DNA of 42,337 nt, from contig JAGHER010000023.1 of the NCBI GenBank assembly GCA_017889125.1, positions 1 through 42,337 of the forward strand, in the 5' to 3' direction. Every line of letters begins with the position of its first letter. Within the stretch, counting starts at the first letter, position 1. This DNA comes from Lachnospiraceae bacterium (GTDB taxonomy: Bacteria; Bacillota; Clostridia; Lachnospirales; Lachnospiraceae). The translations under genes were made by a program, and so were the position numbers. The notes beneath the pieces are model-generated. The model had not been told where the DNA came from and did no database searches. It saw only the letters and a list, made by a program, of their open reading frames with translations. Shown here one piece after another: positions 14,263 through 23,410 of the stretch.

Positions 14263-16407
14263 TTACCGGTCCTGAAAAATCTCCACAACCGCGTTCCACA
14301 TCCGTACTAACACATTCCACATCCGCCGGAAGGGACTTACCGTTTCTTCCGGCATTTCTGCGTCCAAAAGCACATCCTCCTCATCCTCCAGGCTGATCTC
14401 CTCCGTCCGCAGGATGATCTGCAGACTCTCCGGCTCCGGATTTTCTCCGGAGGTAAAGGACACCATCTCCGCCTCCGGGTCCATCTCCAGGAAACGGTTC
14501 TCCTCCTCGAATTTGTCCAGTTCATTATCCAGGGTGGTCTTCATGACGCCGCCGCTTGCCCGGATCTCGCCGGTGGCGTCCAGCACATCCAGGCTCTTTT
14601 CCAAAAGGGCCATGCTCCCTTCTAACATTTCCCTTGTGCCCTGGTCAAGGTCATCTCCCGAGGCCTTCATGGTATTCTGAATGATGGTCATGGACGCCAC
14701 CGTCTGGTTTAAGAGATTATTCGTCCGGTTTATCAGCTCTTCACTGTCGGTAAGCGCCGCCTGAAGAGAGGGATAATAAAGATCCATGGTATCCTTCATG
14801 GCCCGCACATCATCAATCATCCCATCCGCATAGGCCATCAGATCCCGCAGCTCATCTGTGGAATGATCAAGTCCATTCAGCAGGGTTTCCGCAGAACGGC
14901 GGAGGGCATTGCTGCTGCTTGCCAGTGTCTCCAGGGCGTCCGCCTTTCCCAAGAGGCTTTCCTTGGGGCTTTCCAGCTGGCCTGCCGCCTGGGCTAACTG
15001 CTCCATGGCATTCTCCTTATAGCCGCTCTGAAAGGCGGCAAAGGCCTGCTGGTAGACGGCATCATGCTGCTCCTCATAGCCCTCATCTCCCGGCATCAGC
15101 CCCATGGATTCCAGCACTTCATCGGCATAGGCCATAGCCCGGTCATCGGCATATTCCTCTGCATCCCGGTCAATATCGCCCTCCATACTGGTCTCCGAAA
15201 GGCCCACGATGGCCATAAGGATGGCCGCCTCCTGGGCCTGCAGCCGGGTATCCAGTTCAATCACATCCATCAGGGAGGACTCTAACCCCGGAAGATCATC
15301 TGCCGTGCGGCCAATCCCCCGCTGCACCTGGTCCAGATCCTCATCCAGATCCTGAAGGGGCACCTGCATCTGTCCCAGCGTCCCCATCATATCCGTCAGA
15401 TTCTGCTGAATATCCTGGGCACTGTCCTTTGCCGTCTGAAAATAAGGTACCAGTGTGCCGCTCTGCTTTGCCACCGCAGAAAGAGCCTCTATGGAAGCGT
15501 CATTCTGCTGCTCGATCGCCGCCCGGTTCCCGCTTATGGTCCTGCGGGCATTCTCCATGGAGACAAGGCTTCCCTGGAGGGTGTTTACCCCATCCCGCAT
15601 GGACTCCATGGCCGCCAGCATGGCATCCATGGAATCATACATCTCTGTTCCCGCTTCCCGCCAGGTATCCTTCACCTCCTTAATATCCTTAATGTGATTC
15701 AGCGCATCCATAGTTCCCGGAATCATTAACATCATCACGCCGGTGGATTCGTAGGAATCTGTGCCGATTCTGGCGGTAAAATCCCCCTCTTCTCCGGGAA
15801 GAGCCGTAAATACCACACAGGTCTGGGTGCCGATGGTCTGGGTCTGGGAACCAGGCGCATCTACGCTGTAGCATTTTTCCCTGTCTGCCGGAATCATCAC
15901 CGCCAGGATCATATTATTGCGGTAATAGGTTTCTGCCTTTTCATTGGGCTCTGCCTTCACATGGATTTCCACCAGGCCATCTGCTCCTGCCAGGTCTTTG
16001 GCTTCCATCGGCCGCCCATTTAACTTATAGCTCACATCAAAGGTCCAGGGAAGCTCGGCCGATGCGGTATCCATCATTCCCTGGTAATAAAACCGGCTGC
16101 CGGCATCCTGCAGATCCCAGGTAACCTGGCCATCCCCCTGCTGGGGCTCCTCATGGCTGCTCATATTTTCCACCTGGGTATAATTGCCGTAATCGGTATA
16201 GCTGGAAGCGCCGTTGGGCGATAAAGCCTTCACTACGCTGATTTCCTTAAGCCTCCCATAGGCGTCCAGGTTCCCGTATACGGTCTCCTCCACCCCAACT
16301 TTAGGCTCCGCAGCCCAGACTGCTGCCGCGCTCCCCTGAACCATCAGCGCCCCAATCAGCAGAGCCGCCGTCCTCTCGCGAATCCTTCTTTTCCTGCCTG
16401 CCTTCAT
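14263..16407 (-). CDS. Secreted coiled-coil partner of the MMPL exporter
   Basis: 714 aa. The N-terminal signal (RRIRERTAALLIGALMVQG, ending near AVWA) is followed by a beta-rich domain (about 40-240) containing FDVSYKLNGRP. Then comes a long helical region rich in Met, Gln and Leu (about 250-650), predicted coiled coil. An acidic tail and an amphipathic RRMWNVLVRMWNAVVEIF helix end it. The start at 16407 overlaps the MMPL stop as ATGA, with GGAGG 8 nt upstream. Not a full YhgE/Pip protein: the usual C-terminal membrane helices are absent. Probably an extracellular adaptor for the exporter, inferred from coupling. Confidence 0.75.
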   Translation of the reverse strand: MKAGRKRRIRERTAALLIGALMVQGSAAAVWAAEPKVGVEETVYGNLDAYGRLKEISVVKALSPNGASSYTDYGNYTQVENMSSHEEPQQGDGQVTWDLQDAGSRFYYQGMMDTASAELPWTFDVSYKLNGRPMEAKDLAGADGLVEIHVKAEPNEKAETYYRNNMILAVMIPADREKCYSVDAPGSQTQTIGTQTCVVFTALPGEEGDFTARIGTDSYESTGVMMLMIPGTMDALNHIKDIKEVKDTWREAGTEMYDSMDAMLAAMESMRDGVNTLQGSLVSMENARRTISGNRAAIEQQNDASIEALSAVAKQSGTLVPYFQTAKDSAQDIQQNLTDMMGTLGQMQVPLQDLDEDLDQVQRGIGRTADDLPGLESSLMDVIELDTRLQAQEAAILMAIVGLSETSMEGDIDRDAEEYADDRAMAYADEVLESMGLMPGDEGYEEQHDAVYQQAFAAFQSGYKENAMEQLAQAAGQLESPKESLLGKADALETLASSSNALRRSAETLLNGLDHSTDELRDLMAYADGMIDDVRAMKDTMDLYYPSLQAALTDSEELINRTNNLLNQTVASMTIIQNTMKASGDDLDQGTREMLEGSMALLEKSLDVLDATGEIRASGGVMKTTLDNELDKFEEENRFLEMDPEAEMVSFTSGENPEPESLQIILRTEEISLEDEEDVLLDAEMPEETVSPFRRMWNVLVRMWNAVVEIFQDR

Positions 16408-18635
16408 GGCCGTTTCCTCCTTATCTTCCCAGCTTTTTCCTTTACGGGTTCCTTCAATGCCTTCCGCAGTTTTTTCTTTCTTTCTCCAAGCCGCTCTCTG
16501 CGCTGCTTCCTCCACTCCTTCAGCCGGGTAATCTCATTCTTCGTCAGCAGCGGATCAATAAGCACCAGAAAAGCCGGAAGCAGGGAAATTACCAGGATCA
16601 GGCTGATGAAGGCTCCCCGTCCAATCAGATGCCCCAAATCGCCGATGGCGCTGATGGTGGAGACAAAATGCAGCACATAACCGACAATGGTCAGGATGGA
16701 GCCGGAGGTAAGGATAGCCGGAATGCTCCGGGTCATGGCTGCCACCGCCGCCTCCTCCTTCTTTTTCGTCTTTCTGGCCTCTATGTAATTACTGGTAGTA
16801 AGGATGGAGTAATCCACCGTAGCCCCCAGCTGAATACAGCTGACAATCACGTAGCCCATAAAGACCACCTTCTCCCCCATCAGGTAGGGTACCGCCATAT
16901 TGATGCAGATGGCCACCTCTATGGGAATCATAACCACCGCAGGAATCGCCAGCGACCGGTAGGTAAACAGCACCACCAGGAATACGCCCAGGTTGGAAAG
17001 AAGATTGACAAAGGAATAGTCCTTCGTAATCACCGTCTGGATATCCTGGGTGGAAGGCGTTCCGCCCACCAGATAAGAATCCTCCGGATAATACCGCCGC
17101 ATAAGCTCCCGGATCTCATCGGCCGCCCCATAGGCCGCTTCACTCTCATCCTTCGTCCTTGTATACAAAAGGATACGGGAATACCCCTTCTTGTGCAGCA
17201 GCCCGGTGACACTTTCCGGCAGGAAGGATTCCGGGACGCCCTCCGGCAGTTCTCCCGCCAGAGACTGGACGGACTTTACATAAGGAAGGGCCTCTATCTC
17301 CTCCGTCAGCTCCCTCTCCGTCACATTAGAGCCCTGGGGAACAATCGCCATCATCATATTGCTGCGGCCGAATATGGCATTGATCCTCTGCTCATCCTCA
17401 TGCACCTGGGTGCCCTCTCCCGCGCCGACGGCAGAGTTGCCGAAAAGATAGCTGTTCATCCCCTGGGCCGTGTACATGGGCGGAAAGGCAATCACAGCCG
17501 CCGCCAGCACCACATACCGCAGCCGGAACACCTTCTGGCTGAACCGGCGAAAATCCGGCAGAAAGGACTTGTGGGCAAACCGCTCAATCAGCCTGGACAT
17601 CCGCAGAATCAGGGCCGGCATCAGGAAAAGCACCGTAATCAGGCTGAACACCACGCCCTTTGCCAGAGAAAGCCCCAGATCAAAGCCAATGCTGAATTCC
17701 ATCACCGTCAGCACCAGAAATCCCACGATGGTGGTCAGGCTGCTGGCCAGGATGGAATTCAGCGCCTCATTGATGGCATTGGTCAGGGCCGTGATCTGCT
17801 CCTGCCCGCTCTCCTTATAGCGGGTGTAGGCGTGCAGGAGAAAGATGGAGTAGTCCATGGAAACTGCCAGCTGCAGCACCGCCACCACATTGTTGGTGAG
17901 GAAGGACACTGTCCCCAGGAAAATATTTGTGCCCTTATTCAGCACAATGGCCGCCCCCATCACCGTAAGGAAAAGCACCGGCTCAAACCAGGACGTAGTA
18001 GTCACACAGAGAATCAGGAAAATGAACACCACCGCCAGGGTCATAATCAGCTGCATCTCCTGAGCCAGCTGCTCAGAAAGAGACTTGGTCTGCACAGCCA
18101 TACCCACAAAATATCCCTTATCTCCCGCAATCTCCTTCATCTGGTCGATTGCCCCGGAGGTTCTCTCACTGGAATCTCCCTCCTCAAAGGTCACATCCAT
18201 GACCGCATATCCATCCTGATAATAATCGGTAATGGAATCATAATCGATAAACTCCTCCGGCGCATACACATTCACCTGGCTGTCGCACCAGAGAATCTGA
18301 TCCACCCCGTCCACCGCCTCCAGACGGCCCTTATACTGCTTCGCTTCATAGAGAGAAACATCCTCCAGCATGATTCTGGCCGTCCCCGGATAGCCAAAGG
18401 TCTCCTCCATCCGGTCGATACCCTGCTTGGAATCCACATACTCCGGAAGGTACTCCGTTAAATCATAATTCACATTCACAAAGGGAATGCACACTGCAGA
18501 AAGCACCAGCGCCGCCACAAAAATCTTCTCAATTTTCCTGCTGTTTCCCGCAATCCATCCAGCCAGAGCCAGGCCTGCCGCCTTCCTCTCGCCAATGCCC
18601 CTTTCCTTTTCCCTTCCCTTTTTCCACAAAGTCAT
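16404..18635 (-). CDS. MMPL/RND-family transporter
   Basis: 743 aa. Two homologous halves, each with one membrane helix, a large extracytoplasmic loop and a cluster of helices. The signs include AVSMDYSIFLLHAYTRYKE in half 1 and GATVDYSILTTSNYIEARK in half 2, each with the D-Y pair of MMPL proteins. These proton-driven transporters export lipids, glycolipids or hydrophobic drugs. The ATG at 18635 with GGAGG upstream is preferred over a TTG at 18659. It is co-transcribed with the secreted partner and divergent from a TetR gene. Substrate unknown. Confidence 0.88.
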   Translation of the reverse strand: MTLWKKGREKERGIGERKAAGLALAGWIAGNSRKIEKIFVAALVLSAVCIPFVNVNYDLTEYLPEYVDSKQGIDRMEETFGYPGTARIMLEDVSLYEAKQYKGRLEAVDGVDQILWCDSQVNVYAPEEFIDYDSITDYYQDGYAVMDVTFEEGDSSERTSGAIDQMKEIAGDKGYFVGMAVQTKSLSEQLAQEMQLIMTLAVVFIFLILCVTTTSWFEPVLFLTVMGAAIVLNKGTNIFLGTVSFLTNNVVAVLQLAVSMDYSIFLLHAYTRYKESGQEQITALTNAINEALNSILASSLTTIVGFLVLTVMEFSIGFDLGLSLAKGVVFSLITVLFLMPALILRMSRLIERFAHKSFLPDFRRFSQKVFRLRYVVLAAAVIAFPPMYTAQGMNSYLFGNSAVGAGEGTQVHEDEQRINAIFGRSNMMMAIVPQGSNVTERELTEEIEALPYVKSVQSLAGELPEGVPESFLPESVTGLLHKKGYSRILLYTRTKDESEAAYGAADEIRELMRRYYPEDSYLVGGTPSTQDIQTVITKDYSFVNLLSNLGVFLVVLFTYRSLAIPAVVMIPIEVAICINMAVPYLMGEKVVFMGYVIVSCIQLGATVDYSILTTSNYIEARKTKKKEEAAVAAMTRSIPAILTSGSILTIVGYVLHFVSTISAIGDLGHLIGRGAFISLILVISLLPAFLVLIDPLLTKNEITRLKEWRKQRRERLGERKKKLRKALKEPVKEKAGKIRRKRP

Positions 18636-18661
18636 AATCGGTCCGCCTCCAAAGCACAAGC

Positions 18662-18674
18662 TGATTATTAATCA
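18662..18674. promoter_or_regulatory. Palindrome, candidate second TetR site
   Basis: TGATTA-T-TAATCA, a perfect 13-nt palindrome. It shares the GATTA/TAATC half-sites with 18702-18714 and with GATTAATC at 18778-18785, all in the same divergent intergenic region. Confidence 0.5.
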
Positions 18675-18681
18675 ACATCTG

Positions 18682-18710
18682 TTGACTTATAAACTATAAT
18701 GGATTATACT
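18682..18710 (+). promoter_or_regulatory. Promoter of the TetR regulator (overlapping)
   Basis: TTGACT at 18682-18687, 17-nt spacer, TATACT at 18705-18710, reading into the tetR gene at 18838. Its -10 overlaps the -10 of the opposing promoter. Confidence 0.7.
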
Positions 18711-18714
18711 AATC
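18702..18714. promoter_or_regulatory. Operator candidate over both -10 boxes
   Basis: GATTA-TAC-TAATC, an inverted repeat that contains both overlapping -10 elements. A TetR dimer here would silence both promoters at once. Confidence 0.55.
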
Positions 18715-18731
18715 ACAAATAATATATGCAA
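18703..18731 (-). promoter_or_regulatory. Promoter of the MMPL operon (overlapping)
   Basis: Minus strand TTGCAT (18731-18726), 17-nt spacer, TATAAT (18708-18703). It reads toward the MMPL start at 18635 and shares four bases with the tetR -10 box. Confidence 0.7.
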
Positions 18732-18837
18732 TAATCATTTTTCATCATTATGTCTATTAAAGGACATTTATTCCGATGATTAATCTGTTTTTATTTATTT
18801 TTTACAAAGTGTTCACCAGAGGACAGGAGGAAGATTT

Positions 18838-19419
18838 ATGCGAACAGAAACCATGGACCGCCGTGTGCGAAAAACCAGGATGCAGCTGCGGCACTGCCTG
18901 GCCGCCCTGCTGAAGGAAAAGAAGATTCAGGACATCACCGTAAGGGAAATCACCGAAATGGCAGACTTGAACCGGGGTACCTTTTACCTGCATTATAAGG
19001 ATGTATTTGACCTGCTGGATCAGATCGAGAAGGAGCTGCTGGCCGGCCTGGAAGCCGCCCTTCAAAAGTACCAGGCCGAGGAGCTGCAGAAGAAGCCTTC
19101 CCTGGTATTTGCCGATGTGTTTCAGTATACCAGGGACAATGCAGACATGGTGCAGATCCTTCTGGGAGAAAACGGAGATTTAAATTTCGTCAATCAGGTC
19201 AAGGCGCTGGTGCGGGAAAAATGCCTGAAGGATTGGCTGGAGCTGTTCCAGCTTGAGAATTCCCGCATTTTTGACGCTTACTACGCCTTCATCGTCTCCG
19301 GCTGTCTTGGCCTGGTCACCTACTGGCTGGAAAATGACATGAAGGAAAGCCCCCAGGAGCTGGCACGAATATGCGAGGAAATCATGGTAAGGGGAATCCA
19401 GATCCTTACCCCCAGATAA
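18838..19419 (+). CDS. TetR/AcrR family regulator of the MMPL operon
   Basis: 193 aa. N-terminal HTH: ITVREITEMADLNRGTFYLHYKD, preceded by KTRMQLRHCLAALLKEKK, typical of the TetR subfamily with a TetR_C_7-like C-terminus. Start supported by AGGAGG 7 nt upstream. It is divergent from the MMPL/secreted-partner operon and is separated from it by overlapping promoters and three GATTA/TAATC palindromes, so it probably represses both. Effector unknown, possibly the lipid or drug that the pump exports. Confidence 0.88.
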   Translation: MRTETMDRRVRKTRMQLRHCLAALLKEKKIQDITVREITEMADLNRGTFYLHYKDVFDLLDQIEKELLAGLEAALQKYQAEELQKKPSLVFADVFQYTRDNADMVQILLGENGDLNFVNQVKALVREKCLKDWLELFQLENSRIFDAYYAFIVSGCLGLVTYWLENDMKESPQELARICEEIMVRGIQILTPR

Positions 19420-19480
19420 CTGCACATTCTTTCCCGGTAACTGTGCACTCTTTCCCGGCTGTAAGTAAGCAACTCCCCAA

Positions 19481-19537
19481 AAGCCAGCAAACCGGGCAGC
19501 ATCTTCGTCTTTGTGATGCTGCCCGGCTTGCTGGCTT
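19481..19537. terminator. Bidirectional terminator between tetR and KDG kinase
   Basis: Long inverted repeat 19481-19503 / 19515-19537 (AAGCCAGCAA...GGGCAGCATC) with one mismatch. Short A- and T-rich flanks are present. It separates convergent tetR and the first kinase gene. A direct repeat of TTTCCCGG lies upstream at 19432-19459. Confidence 0.85.
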
Positions 19538-19578
19538 ATTTTCCGGCATATCCTCCGCTTATCTTCGGATAATGCCGT

Positions 19579-20667
19579 TTATCTCTTGATATCGTAATTC
19601 ATGTTCATCAGGTTGCGGATGCTCTTTACATCATCGGTAATATTGGCGTCACCATGAATGGTGTGCTTGATGGCACTGCTGGCCACGGCAAAGTTAATCA
19701 TATCCATGGAACGGTAATTGTGGATCATGGCATAGATCAGGCCGCTGGCAAAGGCATCGCCGCCGCCTACACGGTCCAGGATATTGAAGGTAAAGAGACG
19801 GCTCTCAAAGGTATGTCCCTCATACCACATAAAGGCCTTCAGGCTGTTCTCGCTTCCGCTGTGGGCATAGCGCACATGGCGGGCAATGCACTTTAAGTTG
19901 GGATAGCGCCGCACAAAGGCCTGGAAGATTTCATCCTGCTGTTCGTAGGAAGGCTGCAGGGGCACGCCGTCCTTCCAGTCTCCCTTGGAATGATTCTCCT
20001 CATCCTTCCACAGGTGGTAAGGCTCAATGCCCAGAAGCACATCCACGTAAGGCAGGCACTCGGTACAGAAATCCCTTGCCTCCTCCCAGGTCCACAGAGC
20101 GCTGCGGAAATTGCCGTCAAAGCTTACGGTCATTCCCAGATCTTTGGCCGCCTTCAGGCTGTCCAGCACCAGATTCCGGCAGTTGGGACCCAAAGCCGGG
20201 GTAATGCCGCTTAAGTGCAGCCAGTCAAAGCCTTCCATCATGGAATGGAGATCCAGCTGGCTGTAATCATACTCCGTAAAGGCGCTGTGCTTCCGGTCAT
20301 AGGTAACCTTGCTGGGACGGATTCCGTATCCGGTCTCCAGATAATAGGTGCCCAGACGGTGGGTAGGCGTCTCCTGCGGCGTACTTAAAATCATGGGCGT
20401 GCAGTGCACATCATTGCTGCGCAGCATTCTTACTGCACTCTTTCCCAGGCTGTTGTTGGGAACCACGCTGAAGAAGGTGCTGTCCACGCCAAGATTGGCC
20501 AGAGCCAGCGCAATGTTTGCCTCGCTTCCGCCGTAGCTGGCCTCAAAATTGCTGGCCATACGGATCTTCTCGTAGTTTGGCGGGGTCAGACGAAGCATGA
20601 TCTCACCGATGGTAAAAAATTTCTTCGGACTGTCATTGTCCTGCAATAAGGGATTATAATGTTCCAT
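19579..20667 (-). CDS. kdgK: PfkB-family 2-keto-3-deoxygluconate kinase, paralogue 1
   Basis: 362 aa. Ribokinase/PfkB fold. It has YGGSEANIALALANLG near the N-terminus and RLGTYYLETGYGIRPSKVTY, the KDG-kinase substrate segment. The catalytic motif DRVGGGDAFASG carries the base Asp. It phosphorylates KDG to KDPG in hexuronate breakdown. It differs from the second copy by an N-terminal extension of about 15 residues and an insertion (KDEENHSKGDWKDGVPL). Its own extended -10 lies at 20718-20726, with AGGAGG before the ATG. It is separated from the second kinase by a nitroreductase gene. Confidence 0.85.
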   Translation of the reverse strand: MEHYNPLLQDNDSPKKFFTIGEIMLRLTPPNYEKIRMASNFEASYGGSEANIALALANLGVDSTFFSVVPNNSLGKSAVRMLRSNDVHCTPMILSTPQETPTHRLGTYYLETGYGIRPSKVTYDRKHSAFTEYDYSQLDLHSMMEGFDWLHLSGITPALGPNCRNLVLDSLKAAKDLGMTVSFDGNFRSALWTWEEARDFCTECLPYVDVLLGIEPYHLWKDEENHSKGDWKDGVPLQPSYEQQDEIFQAFVRRYPNLKCIARHVRYAHSGSENSLKAFMWYEGHTFESRLFTFNILDRVGGGDAFASGLIYAMIHNYRSMDMINFAVASSAIKHTIHGDANITDDVKSIRNLMNMNYDIKR

Positions 20668-20717
20668 ACCGCGCTCCTCCTGCTTTTTTGAAAAACTATA
20701 TTTTCAGCATTTTTTCT

Positions 20718-20726
20718 ATTATAACA
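20718..20726 (-). promoter_or_regulatory. Extended -10 promoter of KDG kinase 1
   Basis: Minus strand reads TGTTATAAT, an extended -10 with a perfect hexamer, in the AT-rich gap after the nitroreductase stop. Confidence 0.6.
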
Positions 20727-20753
20727 GAATAATACAAAATAATAAACGTCCTA

Positions 20754-21572
20754 TTATTCTTTTTCTGTAAATTCACAGCCATCAAACCGGTAATCCTCAA
20801 GGAAAGGCGCCAGATACTCTCTGGCAGACCGGCTCATCTCCACGGAGAAATCCGACATGTATTTGCGGCGGCAAAATGCATCCAGCCACTCTTTATAAGG
20901 GCGCTCTCCCGCCTGGGGCTTAAGCATCTCCTCCAGCTCCTCCGCCGGCATCCTCCGGTACTGATTCTCATGGACAATGTGGGAAAGCTCCGCGCGGCGG
21001 GGCTTTTTCCGCTCCTCCTGCTGGCTGGTAGGATAGCCAAAGACCACCATGGCCGCCGGAACCACATACTCCGGCAGGTGGAGAAGCTCCCGGTGGCGGC
21101 TGCAGTTCTCCAGGATATCACCGATGTAGCAGGAGCCGATCCCCAGGCTCTGAGCCGCCGTCACCGCATTCTGAGCCGCAATCAGGCTGTCTTCCATAGC
21201 CAGAAACAGATCACCCGCCCCCGGCTTCCTGGGGGAAAGTCCGGCAGCCGTGTAGGCATCCTGCCATTTCTGGGCATCCGCACAGAAAATCAGCACCATG
21301 TCCGCTTTGGCGATAAAGGGCTGGTTATCACAGGTCACTGCCAGCGTATCCTTAAGCGCCTGATCCGTCACATCAATGATGGTATAAAGCTGCTGATTCC
21401 CTGCAGAGGGCGCCTGGCAGGCAGCCTCCAGAATCAGCCGCTTTTTAGCCGGGGAGATCGTCTCTCCCGTAAATACCCGGACGGATTTCCGGGCAAACAG
21501 GGACTCCGTCACGGGCGTATGGGGTTCTCTCTCCATGGCCTCTTTCCCGTCCCTCAGTTTTCTCTCTTCCAT
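20754..21572 (-). CDS. Nitroreductase family protein
   Basis: 272 aa. FMN-dependent nitroreductase fold: LFARKSVRVFTGE (FMN-contacting Arg-Lys-Ser-Val-Arg), EAACQAPSAGNQQLYTI and LGIGSCYIGDI. The C-terminal extension with KYMSDFSVEMSRS resembles the NfsA/FRP-type flavoreductases of clostridia. GGAGGTGAGG lies before the ATG. It sits between two KDG kinases after a terminator, so a link to uronate breakdown is uncertain. NAD(P)H-dependent reduction of a quinone or nitro compound is the family role. Confidence 0.85.
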   Translation of the reverse strand: MEERKLRDGKEAMEREPHTPVTESLFARKSVRVFTGETISPAKKRLILEAACQAPSAGNQQLYTIIDVTDQALKDTLAVTCDNQPFIAKADMVLIFCADAQKWQDAYTAAGLSPRKPGAGDLFLAMEDSLIAAQNAVTAAQSLGIGSCYIGDILENCSRHRELLHLPEYVVPAAMVVFGYPTSQQEERKKPRRAELSHIVHENQYRRMPAEELEEMLKPQAGERPYKEWLDAFCRRKYMSDFSVEMSRSAREYLAPFLEDYRFDGCEFTEKE

Positions 21573-21609
21573 CCTCCCTCACCTCCACAATCTGCACAAT
21601 GCCTTCGGC

Positions 21610-21656
21610 AAAAAAAGAGGACGCCGCCTCCCCTTTCACAGGTTCGCAGCGCCCTC
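21610..21656 (-). terminator. Terminator of the eda-kdgK operon
   Basis: On the minus strand GAGGGCGCTG pairs with CGGCGTCCTC (21656-21647 with 21626-21617, two G-T pairs), followed by a run of seven T residues. It sits just after the second KDG kinase and before the nitroreductase. Confidence 0.75.
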
Positions 21657-21672
21657 TCATGCTTTCTTTAAC

Positions 21673-22704
21673 TTATCTCTGAACGCGTCCGGAGCCGTCG
21701 CCGCCAGCCAGGTTGTCCACATCTGCACGGGTAACCAGGTTGAAGTCGCCAGGAATGGTGTGCTTTAATGCGGAAGCCGCTACAGCGAATTCAAGAGCAG
21801 CCTTCATATCCTTGCCGTCAACCAATCCGCAGATCAGGCCAGCTGCGAAGGAATCGCCGCCGCCTACACGGTCCACGATGGGGGTGATGGAGTACTTTCT
21901 GGAGTGATAGAACTCACGGGTCTTTCCATCCATGATGCATGCGGACCAGCCGTTGTTGGAAGCGGAAAAGCTCTCACGTAAGGAGCTGATGATATACTTG
22001 AAGCCAAACTTGTCAGCCATCTGATTGAAGATGTCTACGTAGCCAGCCAGCTCCAGCTCGCCGGAGGTTACATCGGTGTTGCCAGGCTTGAAGCCCAGAA
22101 CTTTCTCTGCATCCTCCTCGTTGCCGATGCAAACGTCAACGTACTGCATCAGGTTGGTCATTACCTTCTGTGCCTTCTCGGAAGACCATAATTTCTTACG
22201 GAAGTTTAAGTCAACGGATACGGTAACGCCGTGAGCCTTAGCAGCCTTTAAGGCAGCCTCGGTTAACTCGATGGCAGCATCCGATACAGCCGGGGTAATT
22301 CCGGTAAAGTGGAACCAGTCAGCACCCTCGAAGATCTCGTCGAAGTTGAACTCGTCGGGAGTTGCGGTGGAAATGGAGCTGTGAGCGCGGTCATAAACCA
22401 CGTTGGAAGCTCTCATGGCAGAACCGGTCTCCAGGTAATAGATACCCAGACGCTCGCCGCTTCTGGCAATGTGCTTGGTCTCTACATTGTACTTTCTTAA
22501 TGCAGCTACTGCGCACTCGCCGATGGGGTTAGCCGGAACAGCAGTTACGAACTCAGCCTCATGGCCGTAGTTTGCTAAGGATACTGCTACGTTAGCCTCG
22601 CCGCCGCCGTAGTTGATATCAAACTCGTCTGCCTGGATGAACTTCTCATTATTCGGGGTGGATAATCTTAACATGATCTCGCCCATGGTTACAATCTTTG
22701 CCAT
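21673..22704 (-). CDS. kdgK: PfkB-family 2-keto-3-deoxygluconate kinase, paralogue 2
   Basis: 343 aa. It has YGGGEANVAVSLANYG, RLGIYYLETGSAMRASNVVY and catalytic DRVGGGDSFAAG. The KDG-kinase pattern YYLExG...YDRxHS is present in both copies. It follows eda by 32 nt with an AAGGAG-type site, so it is the pathway kinase co-transcribed with the aldolase. The paralogue at 19579 has a separate promoter. The pair may serve different conditions or sugar acids. Confidence 0.88.
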   Translation of the reverse strand: MAKIVTMGEIMLRLSTPNNEKFIQADEFDINYGGGEANVAVSLANYGHEAEFVTAVPANPIGECAVAALRKYNVETKHIARSGERLGIYYLETGSAMRASNVVYDRAHSSISTATPDEFNFDEIFEGADWFHFTGITPAVSDAAIELTEAALKAAKAHGVTVSVDLNFRKKLWSSEKAQKVMTNLMQYVDVCIGNEEDAEKVLGFKPGNTDVTSGELELAGYVDIFNQMADKFGFKYIISSLRESFSASNNGWSACIMDGKTREFYHSRKYSITPIVDRVGGGDSFAAGLICGLVDGKDMKAALEFAVAASALKHTIPGDFNLVTRADVDNLAGGDGSGRVQR

Positions 22705-22736
22705 TTTTCATTCTCCTTAAAAAGTAAATTTATATA

Positions 22737-23387
22737 TTATGCCCGTGCTGCTGCTACAGCGGCTACGAACTCCTGAGCCTTAGCGGTTACTGCTGCAAAG
22801 TCGCCGGTCTTTGCGCCCTTGGTCAGGCTGCTTCCGGTTCCTACTGCATATGCGCCGGCCTTTAACCACTTGTCTACATTGTCTACATCTACGCCGCCGG
22901 AGGGCATAAACTCACCCTGGGGAAGGGGTCCCTTAAAGGAGCTGATCGCAGCAGGTCCTACGATGTTGCCTGGGAAGATCTTGATTACATCGCAGCCAGC
23001 CTCCATAGCGGTAATGGCCTCAGTTGGGGTCATAACGCCAGGCAGCATGGGTACGCGGTAACGGTTGCACAGCTTAATGGTCTCTACATTTAAGCCGGGG
23101 CTTACTACATAATTTGCGCCTGCTAAAATTACCTGGCGGGCAGTCTCAGGATCCAGAACGGTTCCGGCGCCGATAACAACCTTATCGTTGTCCTTATACT
23201 TCTTCGCCATTGCTGCAATGAACTCTACCGGATTGCCCTCATCCATAGTCATGGTGATCTCGATGAAGTTGATTCCGCCGGCAATGATAGCGTCAACAAC
23301 CTTCTCGCCCTGCTCTAAGTTCTTTGCACGAACTACGGCTACCAGGCAGTCTTCCTTCAGTCTTGCTAAAACCTGTTCTTTCTTCAT
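22737..23387 (-). CDS. eda: KDPG aldolase (2-keto-4-hydroxyglutarate aldolase)
   Basis: 216 aa. TIM-barrel class I aldolase with R20 (VVRAKN), E43 (FIEIT), IGAGTVLDPE and the Schiff-base Lys136 in GCDVIKIFPGN. It splits KDPG into pyruvate and glyceraldehyde-3-phosphate. The ORF opens at 23417, but AAGGAG 6 nt before 23387 and the homologous MKKEQVLARL start favour 23387. The IclR-type palindrome at 23411-23424 would otherwise be inside the gene. First gene of the operon with kdgK. Confidence 0.93.
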   Translation of the reverse strand: MKKEQVLARLKEDCLVAVVRAKNLEQGEKVVDAIIAGGINFIEITMTMDEGNPVEFIAAMAKKYKDNDKVVIGAGTVLDPETARQVILAGANYVVSPGLNVETIKLCNRYRVPMLPGVMTPTEAITAMEAGCDVIKIFPGNIVGPAAISSFKGPLPQGEFMPSGGVDVDNVDKWLKAGAYAVGTGSSLTKGAKTGDFAAVTAKAQEFVAAVAAARA

Positions 23388-23410
23388 TTTGTTCTCCTTC
23401 TTTCTTTTTG

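Noticed and set aside
16629-18461. 610-codon open frame on the plus strand
   Set aside because: It lies fully antisense to the MMPL gene, has a His/Arg/Leu-rich composition and no recognisable domain. It is a shadow caused by GC-rich codon positions.
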